Source of the DNA: Thermoplasmata archaeon
GTDB taxonomy: Archaea; Thermoplasmatota; Thermoplasmata; Lutacidiplasmatales; UBA184
Direction of reading: 5' to 3'
Length of the DNA: 50,146 nt
Assembly: GCA_030041075.1 (NCBI GenBank)
Contig: JASHOP010000029.1
Coordinates: 1 to 50,146 of the forward strand
Numbering within the stretch: the first letter of the stretch is position 1; each line of letters begins with the position of its first letter. Of this stretch, positions 31,609 through 38,781 are shown in pieces. Both the position numbers and the translations under genes were made by a program. Below the pieces are notes generated by a model that saw nothing but the letters and a program-made list of their open reading frames with translations, was not told the DNA's origin and ran no database searches.

Positions 31609-31807
31609 GAGGTGTCCTTCCGGCCCGACATCGGGTGGAAGGACACCTCTCATCAGTTTCATGGTTGCTGCGGGGGACGCGTCCTCTAACGTGCGTTGTT
31701 ACAACAACCTTGGAATGGGGGGAAGCCCGTCACAGAACGACGCGGACTCGATGGCCATCTACTACTGGCCAGGGTCGGTAGTCGACGGTGGGCCAGACTG
31801 CACGTAG
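31493..31807 (+). CDS. Possible hypothetical protein (104 aa)
   Basis: An open frame from ATG 31493 to the stop at 31807 whose composition looks natural rather than Arg-rich shadow-like (for example EPQETVTNADVPVEIQVATN and SMAIYYWPGSVVDGGPD). It has no signal peptide or known motif. It reads through the hairpin at 31600-31659 and ends 24 bases before the first surface-protein gene. Its ending SVVDGGPD resembles the VVDDGP found near the N-termini of the two surface proteins. It could therefore be a relic of a third paralog. Low confidence. Confidence 0.25.
   Translation: MGVPMVSENCRTFGAAVEPQETVTNADVPVEIQVATNYERCPSGPTSGGRTPLISFMVAAGDASSNVRCYNNLGMGGSPSQNDADSMAIYYWPGSVVDGGPDCT
31600..31659. 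repeat. Long near-perfect hairpin
   Basis: The arm ATGAGAGGTGTCCTTCC (31605-31621) is exactly complementary to 31637-31653. The inner stem CCCGA/TCGGG (31624-31628 with 31631-31635) closes a two-base loop. An outer AAACT/AGTTT pair (31600-31604 with 31655-31659) continues the stem past one bulged base. In total about 27 pairs lie in 60 bases. There is no T-run after it. It could be an insertion-sequence end, a MITE-like relic, a terminator or a structured RNA. Confidence 0.7.
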
Positions 31808-31831
31808 ATTGAGTAATCAGCAAGGGCCGCC

Positions 31832-33184
31832 TTGACTTCCGAGGTCTTCGTGCAAGCCCCTTTGCCACGTCGTTCTCCTACCCGTCGACAAGTAGTAGCC
31901 GTGGTCGCGGTGGCGACGGCCCTGACCGTAGCGGGAGGGCTGGCAGTTGGGCTCGTCACCCTCGACCGACAGCCCAGCGGAGGTCCGCCGGTCGTCGACG
32001 ACGGACCGAACTTCTACCAGCTCCTCGCCATGGTCAACTCCTCCGTTGCCAACGTGACCGGGGGGCCCTGGTCTCTCTTCTCGGTAGTGGGGCTCGCGGC
32101 CCAAGGCGACTTCAGCCCGAATGTGAGAGGCTACGAGATCGAGAACCAGTCCCTTGTGGTGAACTCGTGCCAGAGCCTACTCGCGGGGGCTACCCTGTGG
32201 AACGGCACGATCCCGATCACATCCGGGACTCTCAACTCAGGTACCGCTCCGTTCTGGCAACTGGCGTACTACTCGAACGTCAGCCAGCAGCTGTTGATCA
32301 TAACCAGTTCTTCTGGGATCGTTCACGTCTTCTCGCCGATACCTGCCTCGAGCGGATGCGCGTACTCGTGGGACACCCATCCGTACAACTTTACGTTCTG
32401 GGGGAACCAGATCTACGCGAACTCGTCGCTTCCCGTGAACAGTCCTCAGGTGGCTCAGGTGATGTGGAACAACGTGGGGCAATACTGGTTCAAACAGAAC
32501 GTACCGGCGGTCGAGATACTTTGGTTGGGAGCCCAAGTATTCACGGAGATCGATGGCGTTCCCGGTGGGAACTGGGGAGTCGATTACCTCCGCTGCGGAA
32601 TCGCGGGCCTTTCGGGCTACCAGAACTTGATTGATGGTGCAGTCTATAGGGACGGCGAGTACGGGGGGATCCTGGGTGGGACAGTGAACTGCGCGATTCT
32701 CAACTATCCCCCGGACTCAGGCACCTACCAGATAGCGAGTTCGATGCCCAACGTCACCGTAGTTGGCACAACTCAGTATGTGGCAATCCCCGACCATCTC
32801 TACCTCGAGGAGGCCAATGAAAGCGTGGCGGACTTTGAGCCGTGGGGCCTCGCGAACTGGATGGTTAGCATGAACCTGACGAATGCGACGGGCCAGCCGC
32901 TTCCCGCGGGGACCCCGGCCTGCATGAGTTGGGTCTCGTCGATTACAGATTGCGCGGCAGACAGCTCAGGCTGGTATGTGGTTCTGTTGTCAGCGGGGGG
33001 TCTCTGGTTGGCGAGCTACGGCGCCACCCAGACCGGAACGGGGTGGTCCGTCCCCGTGACCGCGATGGTGAGCCATCAGCAGATCGTGGTCGTGGTTCCA
33101 CCCTCCTGGGATCTCACGGGTGACCAGCTGGGTCTAAACTCTACGGTTTCATACTGTACGGTGACGGGATCTGCCACGCTGTGA
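31832..33184 (+). CDS. Membrane-anchored surface protein, paralog 1
   Basis: A 450-residue protein with a cytoplasmic Arg-rich start, one N-terminal membrane segment (about residues 21-44) and a large extracellular part rich in Asn, Ser, Thr, Tyr and Trp. It has many Asn-X-Ser/Thr glycosylation sites and few charges. It begins with TTG at 31832; a GTG lies six codons downstream. It shares with the gene at 33654: VVDDGPxxYQ, TLWNGTIP, NSGTAPFWQL, NLTNATGxPLP, TDCA and SGWYxVLL. No enzyme motif was seen. Cysteines in the outer part suggest disulfides. Codon use is less GC-rich than in the flanking housekeeping genes, consistent with an acquired or fast-evolving gene. Confidence 0.75.
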   Translation: MTSEVFVQAPLPRRSPTRRQVVAVVAVATALTVAGGLAVGLVTLDRQPSGGPPVVDDGPNFYQLLAMVNSSVANVTGGPWSLFSVVGLAAQGDFSPNVRGYEIENQSLVVNSCQSLLAGATLWNGTIPITSGTLNSGTAPFWQLAYYSNVSQQLLIITSSSGIVHVFSPIPASSGCAYSWDTHPYNFTFWGNQIYANSSLPVNSPQVAQVMWNNVGQYWFKQNVPAVEILWLGAQVFTEIDGVPGGNWGVDYLRCGIAGLSGYQNLIDGAVYRDGEYGGILGGTVNCAILNYPPDSGTYQIASSMPNVTVVGTTQYVAIPDHLYLEEANESVADFEPWGLANWMVSMNLTNATGQPLPAGTPACMSWVSSITDCAADSSGWYVVLLSAGGLWLASYGATQTGTGWSVPVTAMVSHQQIVVVVPPSWDLTGDQLGLNSTVSYCTVTGSATL

Positions 33185-33653
33185 CCGCGGCTCAGCAGGG
33201 GCTGGTTCACTAAGGTCCTGGCACGTGTTCGGCCCATCGCGGGTTGACGGCCCGAGCCGTCGCTTCTTGTCAGCCGCAACCAGCAAGTCCGGGGATTCTC
33301 GCTCCGTCGGAGCGAGGACCCATGGCCCGACCCCGCTCGCACTGGACCACCGAGGACAAGAGCGATGAGATCGCCGAGCTCCGTCGGCGTTTGCAGGTTC
33401 ATGAGTGTCACTGCCGCCGGCGAATTGGCCGGGACCGGCGTCGTTGACACAATGACTCCCGAAGTCGCGGGACTGGGGACAAGCATGGGAAGACGTTGCG
33501 TCGTGCCTTCGCGACTGTAGTAGCGATTGGCTTCGAGGAGGGCAGCCATCCTTCGCGAGTCGTCCCTCCCGCTGCGTTCGTGGCGGGACCAATCCAAGCG
33601 GGAAGCCCGAAGAACCCCGGAAAGCGTTGTATCGAGCGGTCGCCCTGTTACGG
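33185..33653. other. Intergenic region between the two surface-protein paralogs
   Basis: A 469-base stretch without a convincing gene. It contains two small inverted repeats: GACGGC/GCCGTC at 33246-33261 with a four-base loop, and CTCGCTCCG/CGGAGCGAG at 33298-33316 around one central base. A short frame from ATG 33322 (MARPRSHWTTEDKSDEIAELRRRL, to 33447) follows the second repeat but is not convincing as a gene. No clear TATA box is seen near 33654. Confidence 0.4.
33298..33316. repeat. 19-bp palindrome between the surface-protein genes
   Basis: The arms CTCGCTCCG (33298-33306) and CGGAGCGAG (33308-33316) are perfectly complementary around a single central base. The tight spacing suggests a dimeric protein-binding site more than an RNA hairpin. 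It is about 340 bases upstream of the second paralog. Confidence 0.5.
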
Positions 33654-35015
33654 ATGATGGCTAGGAGCCCGCCCGGTCCCGAGTCGTCCTCGTCCACGGT
33701 GTCGCGTAGGGTCGGAAGACGGCGACGATATACGGGTGCGGTGATAGTCGTGGCCATCGCAGTCGTAGCCGGCATGTTAGGCGGCTACTACGCCTTGAAG
33801 CCTCGCGGCCATCCTACGCCATCGGTCGTCGACGACGGCCCGACGTTGTACCAAGCCCTGACCAGTGTCAATACATCCGCACGGGCTGTCGCTGGGGGGC
33901 CGTGGACCATCTCACAGATTTATGGTGTCGCGAGCCCCGTTCCGGTCGACCCCAGTTCGTGGGGATACGACCTGTACGACTGGGTACTGGCGAGTTGTCA
34001 GAAGGCTTTCGACGGTCTGACCTTGTGGAACGGCACGATCCCGCTCTTCAACGGAACCTACAACTCGGGAACCGCTCCCTTCTGGCAGCTCGTCTACTTC
34101 TCTAACGCCTCGCAGGAAATTCTGGTAGGTACCGATATCAATGGGATGGTCCGCGCTTATCCCCCCATTTCGATGACCAGCGAGTGCGCCGAAAGTTCCG
34201 GACTAGGGGGGGACCCGTGGGTCTGGTCGGAGTACTGGAGTCAAGACGGCTACCCCGCCAACAGTCCGATCGTTGCCAGCAACGATTGGAGCTTCATGGC
34301 AGCGCACTATGTGGCTTGGATGGACCGACCTGTCGCCGAGCTGTATCTGTTCGGTGCCGATCAGTTCGGGTCGGGTCAGGCAGGAGTGGATCAGATCAAC
34401 TTCGTCACTTGCGGAACCGTGGGCGGTGTAGGAGCAACCCCCGGCCTCGCCCTCTATGGCGGTTCGAATGGTGTCACCCCTCCGGGATCGTTTGAGACTT
34501 CGAACTACACGCTTGGGTGCACGCCCACGTCCGATAGCTGGACCGCTATCTCCGTAGAGATGATGTTCTCGAACACCACGGTCGAGGCCGGGATCGGCAC
34601 CGCGGTCCTTCAGCAGAACTTCACGTTCTACATGACTGGCCCCTCCCCCTTCGTGGGGCCAGGGTACGACCTGCGTGGGATGACCAGCTGGATGGTCGCT
34701 CTGAATCTGACCAACGCCACCGGAGTGCCGCTGCCCATGTCGGTCTCAGGATGTGGCAGCTGGGTCCCCTCGTTGACCGATTGCGCGAACACGTCCGGTT
34801 GGTACGCCGTCCTTCTGGGGCGGGATGGCACCTGGGACGGCAGTTACGGAGCGAGCGGTGCGGGTCCGGCCTGGTCCAACCCGGTACTTCCGATCGCGAA
34901 CAACGAAACCATCGCGATCGTCGTTCCTTCGGACTGGAATGTGGTCGGCGACACGCTCGCGGTCACGTCGACGACTCCCGGGCTGCCGCTCACCGGTTCG
35001 GTCCATCTCGCGTGA
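33654..35015 (+). CDS. Membrane-anchored surface protein, paralog 2
   Basis: A 453-residue protein. A basic, Arg-rich N-terminus is followed by one membrane segment (about 28-46), then PSVVDDGPTLYQALTSVNTSA and a long extracellular region parallel to paralog 1 over its full length. Both have the WNGTIP, NSGTAPFWQL, WMVALNLTNATG, SLTDCA and SGWYAVLL blocks in the same order. Similarity is clearly below half overall, so the duplication is old. Many glycosylation sequons are present. The tandem ATGs at 33654/33657 are used; a TTG at 33627 is possible. Function unknown; the lack of catalytic motifs suggests a cell-surface or binding role. Confidence 0.75.
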   Translation: MMARSPPGPESSSSTVSRRVGRRRRYTGAVIVVAIAVVAGMLGGYYALKPRGHPTPSVVDDGPTLYQALTSVNTSARAVAGGPWTISQIYGVASPVPVDPSSWGYDLYDWVLASCQKAFDGLTLWNGTIPLFNGTYNSGTAPFWQLVYFSNASQEILVGTDINGMVRAYPPISMTSECAESSGLGGDPWVWSEYWSQDGYPANSPIVASNDWSFMAAHYVAWMDRPVAELYLFGADQFGSGQAGVDQINFVTCGTVGGVGATPGLALYGGSNGVTPPGSFETSNYTLGCTPTSDSWTAISVEMMFSNTTVEAGIGTAVLQQNFTFYMTGPSPFVGPGYDLRGMTSWMVALNLTNATGVPLPMSVSGCGSWVPSLTDCANTSGWYAVLLGRDGTWDGSYGASGAGPAWSNPVLPIANNETIAIVVPSDWNVVGDTLAVTSTTPGLPLTGSVHLA

Positions 35016-35101
35016 TCCGCGGGACCGTTCCCCGACTTCGCCCCGGAGCCGACATCCCCTCGAGGATCGTGTGGCTATGCACGACCAGTTCCGGTCGGTC
35101 T

Positions 35102-35431
35102 CTAGGTCGCCCCGGGAGTCACTTCGAGCCGCTTGAACCGGGACGCCGGCCGAGCCTCCACCATCCTCCTCTCTTCGAGGACCCAGGCCAGCCTCCCTTC
35201 CCGGGGGAGCCCCCTTGACGGACGGCCATCACGCGGATCTTGCCGAGAGGTTCCGTCGGCGCCTTCACCGACAGGTGCAGGTCCCGCGCCTCCCACGGTA
35301 GGTGGCGTAGCAGCATCGGCCCCACCACGCAGAAGAACGCGTGCCCCGGGATCGCCCGTCACTCCGGACCCACCCCGGCTTGATCGAGATCACCAGGCGA
35401 TCCTTCGGCCCCTTGAACTCCTCCGCGATAT
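35102..35431 (-). pseudogene. Decayed DDE transposase, C-terminal part
   Basis: On the minus strand three frames together give what looks like one transposase C-terminus: AEEFKGPKDRLVISIKP then WVRSD (about 35370-35430), GHAFFCVVGPMLLRHLPW then DLHLSVKAP (about 35250-35345), and WVLEERRMVEARPASRFKRL then EVTPG (35102-35185). The pattern of a conserved IKP/W.RSD followed by GHxFFCxxxLLLLR resembles IS1634/IS4-type transposases. At least two frameshifts and the loss of the N-terminal part mean it is inactive. The family name is from memory of the pattern, not a search. Confidence 0.55.
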
Positions 35432-36324
35432 GGCTCTGTTGCGCGTTCGCGGGGCGGAGAGAGCTCTCGCCTCGATGATCGAGGGCTCGACCCCGCGAGG
35501 TGCGACAGTGCCGCCTTCGGTCCATCCAGTTTGTACCCCCGGCCGCGCGGGATACGTCGGGCCCGCCCGGTCACCGACGGTCCGGGTACGCCCTGCTCCC
35601 CCGACGGGCCCCGCCGAGTTCGCGGAGCGAGCCGCGCTCCGGTGATCGAGAGTTGCCACGCCCGGGGCCGGGGGACCGCCGGCCCGAGCCGCAGTTCGAC
35701 GCGACGGTCGAACAGGGGGCTATCGACAACGATCGTGTGGTACTCGCCCTGCTCGCCACACGGGTCGAACCCCGCCGCTCTCCCGCACCGGAGGAGGTCA
35801 TGGCACGCCCTTGGCCCCAGCGCCCGACCGAGCCAGCGGCGGTCGAGCGGAGGGTCACGGACGTACGACACGAGCGCGGAGATCCGCTCTCGATGGATCG
35901 CGCCCAGCAACGCCTCCCGGCTCCGCTCCCAGAGGGGGGTCCGCACCCCGACCCCGGAGACCGAGGCCCGGTCGCGGATCCAGTTGGAGCAGTCCCCCAC
36001 GCGGTCGATGTCGCCGGTGACGAGGGTCTCGATGCCCGACGCTCGGAGCCGGTGGATCGCGTCCTCGTAGCCGCGCTTGAACGGCGGGGAGACCGGGATC
36101 GTCCACCACGCGAGGCCGAGAGACTCGGCTTGCAGGCGCATCACGGCGAGCGGATGGGCCCGGAACTCCCCTCGTCGGGGAACGAACGTGACGAGCGTGC
36201 GGACGTCGTGGCCGAGCGCGATCGACTCGTGCAGGGCCAGGGTGCAGTCCTTCCCTCCCGTCCAGAGGACCGCGACTGCTCCCGGCGGTCCGCCGACGTC
36301 GGGTCGGGAACCGGGTCGACGCAC
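35359..36324 (-). CDS. dph6: Dph6-like diphthine--ammonia ligase with run-on C-terminus
   Basis: An ATP-PPase of the COG2102 family, which performs the last amidation in diphthamide synthesis on EF-2. The PP-loop WTGGKDCTLALHES is at residues 21-34. Next come LVTGDIDRVGDCSNW and YVRDPPLDRRWLGR, and the hallmark GEQGEYHTIVVDSPLF near residue 200. The family normally ends soon after LSITGARL (about 35630). Here the frame runs on for about 90 residues through repeat copy B into the transposase relic. The stop therefore seems supplied by inserted DNA. The GTG at 36324 is chosen because longer starts lie inside the btuD gene. Confidence 0.83.
   Translation of the reverse strand: MRRPGSRPDVGGPPGAVAVLWTGGKDCTLALHESIALGHDVRTLVTFVPRRGEFRAHPLAVMRLQAESLGLAWWTIPVSPPFKRGYEDAIHRLRASGIETLVTGDIDRVGDCSNWIRDRASVSGVGVRTPLWERSREALLGAIHRERISALVSYVRDPPLDRRWLGRALGPRACHDLLRCGRAAGFDPCGEQGEYHTIVVDSPLFDRRVELRLGPAVPRPRAWQLSITGARLAPRTRRGPSGEQGVPGPSVTGRARRIPRGRGYKLDGPKAALSHLAGSSPRSSRRELSPPRERATEPYRGGVQGAEGSPGDLDQAGVGPE
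35432..35513. repeat. 82-bp direct repeat, copy B
   Basis: The second copy of the element at 31410-31491, same orientation, about 85% identical by eye. It contains a small palindrome around CTCGATGATCGAG. It directly borders the transposase relic, and it lies inside the 3' run-on of the Dph6-like gene. Confidence 0.7.
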
Positions 36325-36379
36325 GATCGAACTCCGCCGCCGGGGAGCGTCGGGGCCGTCGAGGCGAGTGGGACCCACG

Positions 36380-37663
36380 TCATCCCCTCGGCAGCCGCGA
36401 GGCGAGCTCGGCGAGCACTTGGTCGACGGTCCGGATCTCGGTGGCACCCCGACGGAGCAGTTCGGAGCGGATCTCGGTCGCCCGGCCGCCGGTGAAGTCC
36501 CACGGTCCGGGCCCCGCCTGCGCGAGGAGGAGGACCGTCCCCGGCCGCGCGAAGCCCCGCAGCTCCTCGAGGTTGGCGAGGTTCGTAGGGCCGACGGGGA
36601 ACGCCCCCACGACCACGGCCTCGCTCTCCTCGAGGAACGCTCGGACCCGGGACCGGGTCTCGGCCGAGATCGGAGCGAACGGGACCTCGACGGCGGTCGG
36701 GATCCGGAGCTCCTCCGTCAGCGCGCAGTCGGAGTCGAACAGCGGCAGGGCGCCCGCGCTGACGGAGTAGTCGGAGTCGACCAGCCGGCGGATCAACTCG
36801 ACCCCCGAGCCGCCTCCCGCGAGGACGTGGACCCGGGGCCGGACCGGGCCGCCGGGGGACGGTGCCGTCGGAGGGACGTCGGCGATCCGCGGGATGAGGT
36901 AGGGAAGGCGGCTCTGGGCGTCGTAGCGGAGCTCGGAGGCGATCCCCCACACGTCCGAGAGGAGCCGGGGGGAGAGGATCGCGCGGGGGACTCCGTCCGC
37001 GGCGACGCGCCCCCGATGGAGGACGACGATCCGGTCGGCGAACCGCGCCGCGAGGTTCAGGTCGTGGAGGGCGACGACGACCGCGGTGCGGTGCTCGTGG
37101 GCGATCGACCGGACGCGCTCGAGGAGATCCAGCTGGTGTCCGATGTCCAGATGCGCCGTCGGCTCGTCCAGGAGGACGATCGGGGCCTCCTGGGCCAGGA
37201 CGCGAGCGAACCGGACCCGCTGGCGCTCCCCGCCGCTCAGCTCCCAGAGGTACCGGTCCCTTAGGTCGTCCGCTCCGGAGAGTCGCAGTGCGTTCTCGAC
37301 CGCGACCCCGTCCCGAGGCGTTGGAGGAACGAACGCCGCCAAGTGGGGGTAGCGCCCGTATCGAACGTAGTCGGGCACGAGGAGGTTGTCGCCCGGTGGC
37401 TCCTCCTGCGGCATCCAGGCGACGCGCCGCGCCCGGGCCCGGAGCGAGAGCCCCTGGAGGCGCTCGCCGCCGAGGTCGATCGCCCCGTCCTCGTGCGGCT
37501 CCAGGCCGACCGAGGCTCGCAGGAGCGTCGATTTTCCCGATCCGTTCGGTCCGGCCAGCGCGACGACCTCCCCCGGGGGCGCCCGCATCGAGACGTCCCG
37601 CAACGCGACCCGGTCGCCGTAGCGCACGGTGACCCGGTCGAACGATAGCGCTCCGTCGTTCAT
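36380..37663 (-). CDS. ABC transporter ATPase, BtuD/FecE type, with C-terminal extension
   Basis: The ATPase of a metal-chelate (cobalamin, heme or siderophore) importer. Walker A GPNGSGKST, Q-loop WMPQEE, signature LSGGERQRVRFARVLAQ, Walker B IVLLDEPT and the switch histidine in VVVALHDLNLA are intact within the first 260 residues. Beyond that, about 150 more residues (LAGGGSGVELIRRLVDSDYSVSAGALPLFDSDCALTEEL and on) form a separate domain also known in some archaeal BtuD proteins, perhaps nucleotide- or ligand-sensing. The ATG overlaps the permease stop (ATGA). Confidence 0.88.
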   Translation of the reverse strand: MNDGALSFDRVTVRYGDRVALRDVSMRAPPGEVVALAGPNGSGKSTLLRASVGLEPHEDGAIDLGGERLQGLSLRARARRVAWMPQEEPPGDNLLVPDYVRYGRYPHLAAFVPPTPRDGVAVENALRLSGADDLRDRYLWELSGGERQRVRFARVLAQEAPIVLLDEPTAHLDIGHQLDLLERVRSIAHEHRTAVVVALHDLNLAARFADRIVVLHRGRVAADGVPRAILSPRLLSDVWGIASELRYDAQSRLPYLIPRIADVPPTAPSPGGPVRPRVHVLAGGGSGVELIRRLVDSDYSVSAGALPLFDSDCALTEELRIPTAVEVPFAPISAETRSRVRAFLEESEAVVVGAFPVGPTNLANLEELRGFARPGTVLLLAQAGPGPWDFTGGRATEIRSELLRRGATEIRTVDQVLAELASRLPRG

Positions 37664-38778
37664 ACCGGGCCTCCGCGGGGGGTCCGCCCGGCGCGCCGGT
37701 AGAGCAGGTACAGGAAGAATATGGCACCGAAGAACGCCGTCGGGATGCCGACCGGGATGACGACGGAGGGGATCACCACCTGGGCGATATCCCACGCGAT
37801 CACGAGGAATCCGCCCCCCACGAGCGCCGACAGCGCGATCACGCGGCGGTAGTCGACCCCCACCAGGCGGCGGACGACGTGGGGCGACACGAGGCCCACG
37901 AAGCCGATGATCCCGGCGAACGCCACCGCGGCGGCGGTGACCACGGTCGTGAGGAGGACGACCTGGCGCGTGAGCCGGCGCGGGTCGCTCCCGAGGCTCT
38001 GGGCGACGTCGGGTCCGAGCTGCAGGAGGTTGATCTCCTGGGCCCGGAGCACGAGGACGAGGCCGATGACGAGGACCAGCGGGATCACAAGCCCCTCGTT
38101 GCTCCACGAGGCGTACTCGAGCCCGCCGAGCAGCCAGAAGTTCACCGACAGGTTCGCGACCGGGTTGTAGAGGAGGAACGTCGCGAGGATCGCGGCCGCG
38201 ATCGCGTTGAGCGCCACCCCCGTCAGGAGCAGGGTCTGGGGCGAGCTCCGGCCCGAGCGCGCCGCGAGGTAGATGATCGACCCCGGCACGAGACCGCCGA
38301 CGAACGCGAACGCGGGCAGGACGAACGCCCGGCCCGCCGGATCGAGTCCGAACGTGTAGACCGCGGAGGCTCCCAGGGCGGCGCCGGCCGATAGGCCAAG
38401 GAGATACGGGTCGGCGAGCGGGTTGCGAAAGACCCCCTGTAGCCCGGCGCCCGAGAGGCCGAGCGCCGCGCCCACCACGACCGCGAGGATCAGGTCCGGG
38501 AGCCGGGCGTCCCAGACGATCTCGACCCAGATCGTGCACTGGTTCGCGGCGACGCCCGGACAGGGCGTCGGCGCGAGGCGACCGCCGGAGAGCTGGTGCA
38601 GAACGATGGCAAGCGTCGCCTCCCACGGTAAGGGTTCCGGTCCGATCGACGTCGAGAGGACGACCAGGAGCACGAGCCCGGCGACCAGCAGCGCCACGGC
38701 GGCTCCGAGCGAGAGCGTCCGGCGCCCCCCCGGCGCGGGGCCGGCGTCGGCTCGACCCCCGCCGGCCTTGGGGGCCAC
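37660..38778 (-). CDS. ABC transporter permease, BtuC/FecCD family
   Basis: A 372-residue inner-membrane protein with about ten hydrophobic segments. The family motifs LSGAGLQGVFRNPLADPYLLGLSAGAALGA, FLLYNPVANLSVNFWLLGGL and FAGIIGFVGLVSPHVVRRLVG are clear; the last is the coupling helix that contacts the ATPase. A longer first extracytoplasmic loop carries two cysteines (CPGVAANQC). It is separated by three bases from the binding-protein gene and overlaps the ATPase gene, so the three form an operon. Confidence 0.93.
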   Translation of the reverse strand: MAPKAGGGRADAGPAPGGRRTLSLGAAVALLVAGLVLLVVLSTSIGPEPLPWEATLAIVLHQLSGGRLAPTPCPGVAANQCTIWVEIVWDARLPDLILAVVVGAALGLSGAGLQGVFRNPLADPYLLGLSAGAALGASAVYTFGLDPAGRAFVLPAFAFVGGLVPGSIIYLAARSGRSSPQTLLLTGVALNAIAAAILATFLLYNPVANLSVNFWLLGGLEYASWSNEGLVIPLVLVIGLVLVLRAQEINLLQLGPDVAQSLGSDPRRLTRQVVLLTTVVTAAAVAFAGIIGFVGLVSPHVVRRLVGVDYRRVIALSALVGGGFLVIAWDIAQVVIPSVVIPVGIPTAFFGAIFFLYLLYRRAGRTPRGGPV

Positions 38779-38781
38779 GGC

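Noticed and set aside
33076..33597. Minus-strand frame across the gap between the surface-protein paralogs
   Set aside because: It runs antisense into paralog 1 and shows no motif; composition is like a shadow frame.
31410..35513. An intact composite transposon
   Set aside because: No complete transposase, no matching inverted ends and no clear target-site duplication were found; only a frameshifted C-terminal relic and two diverged direct repeats remain.
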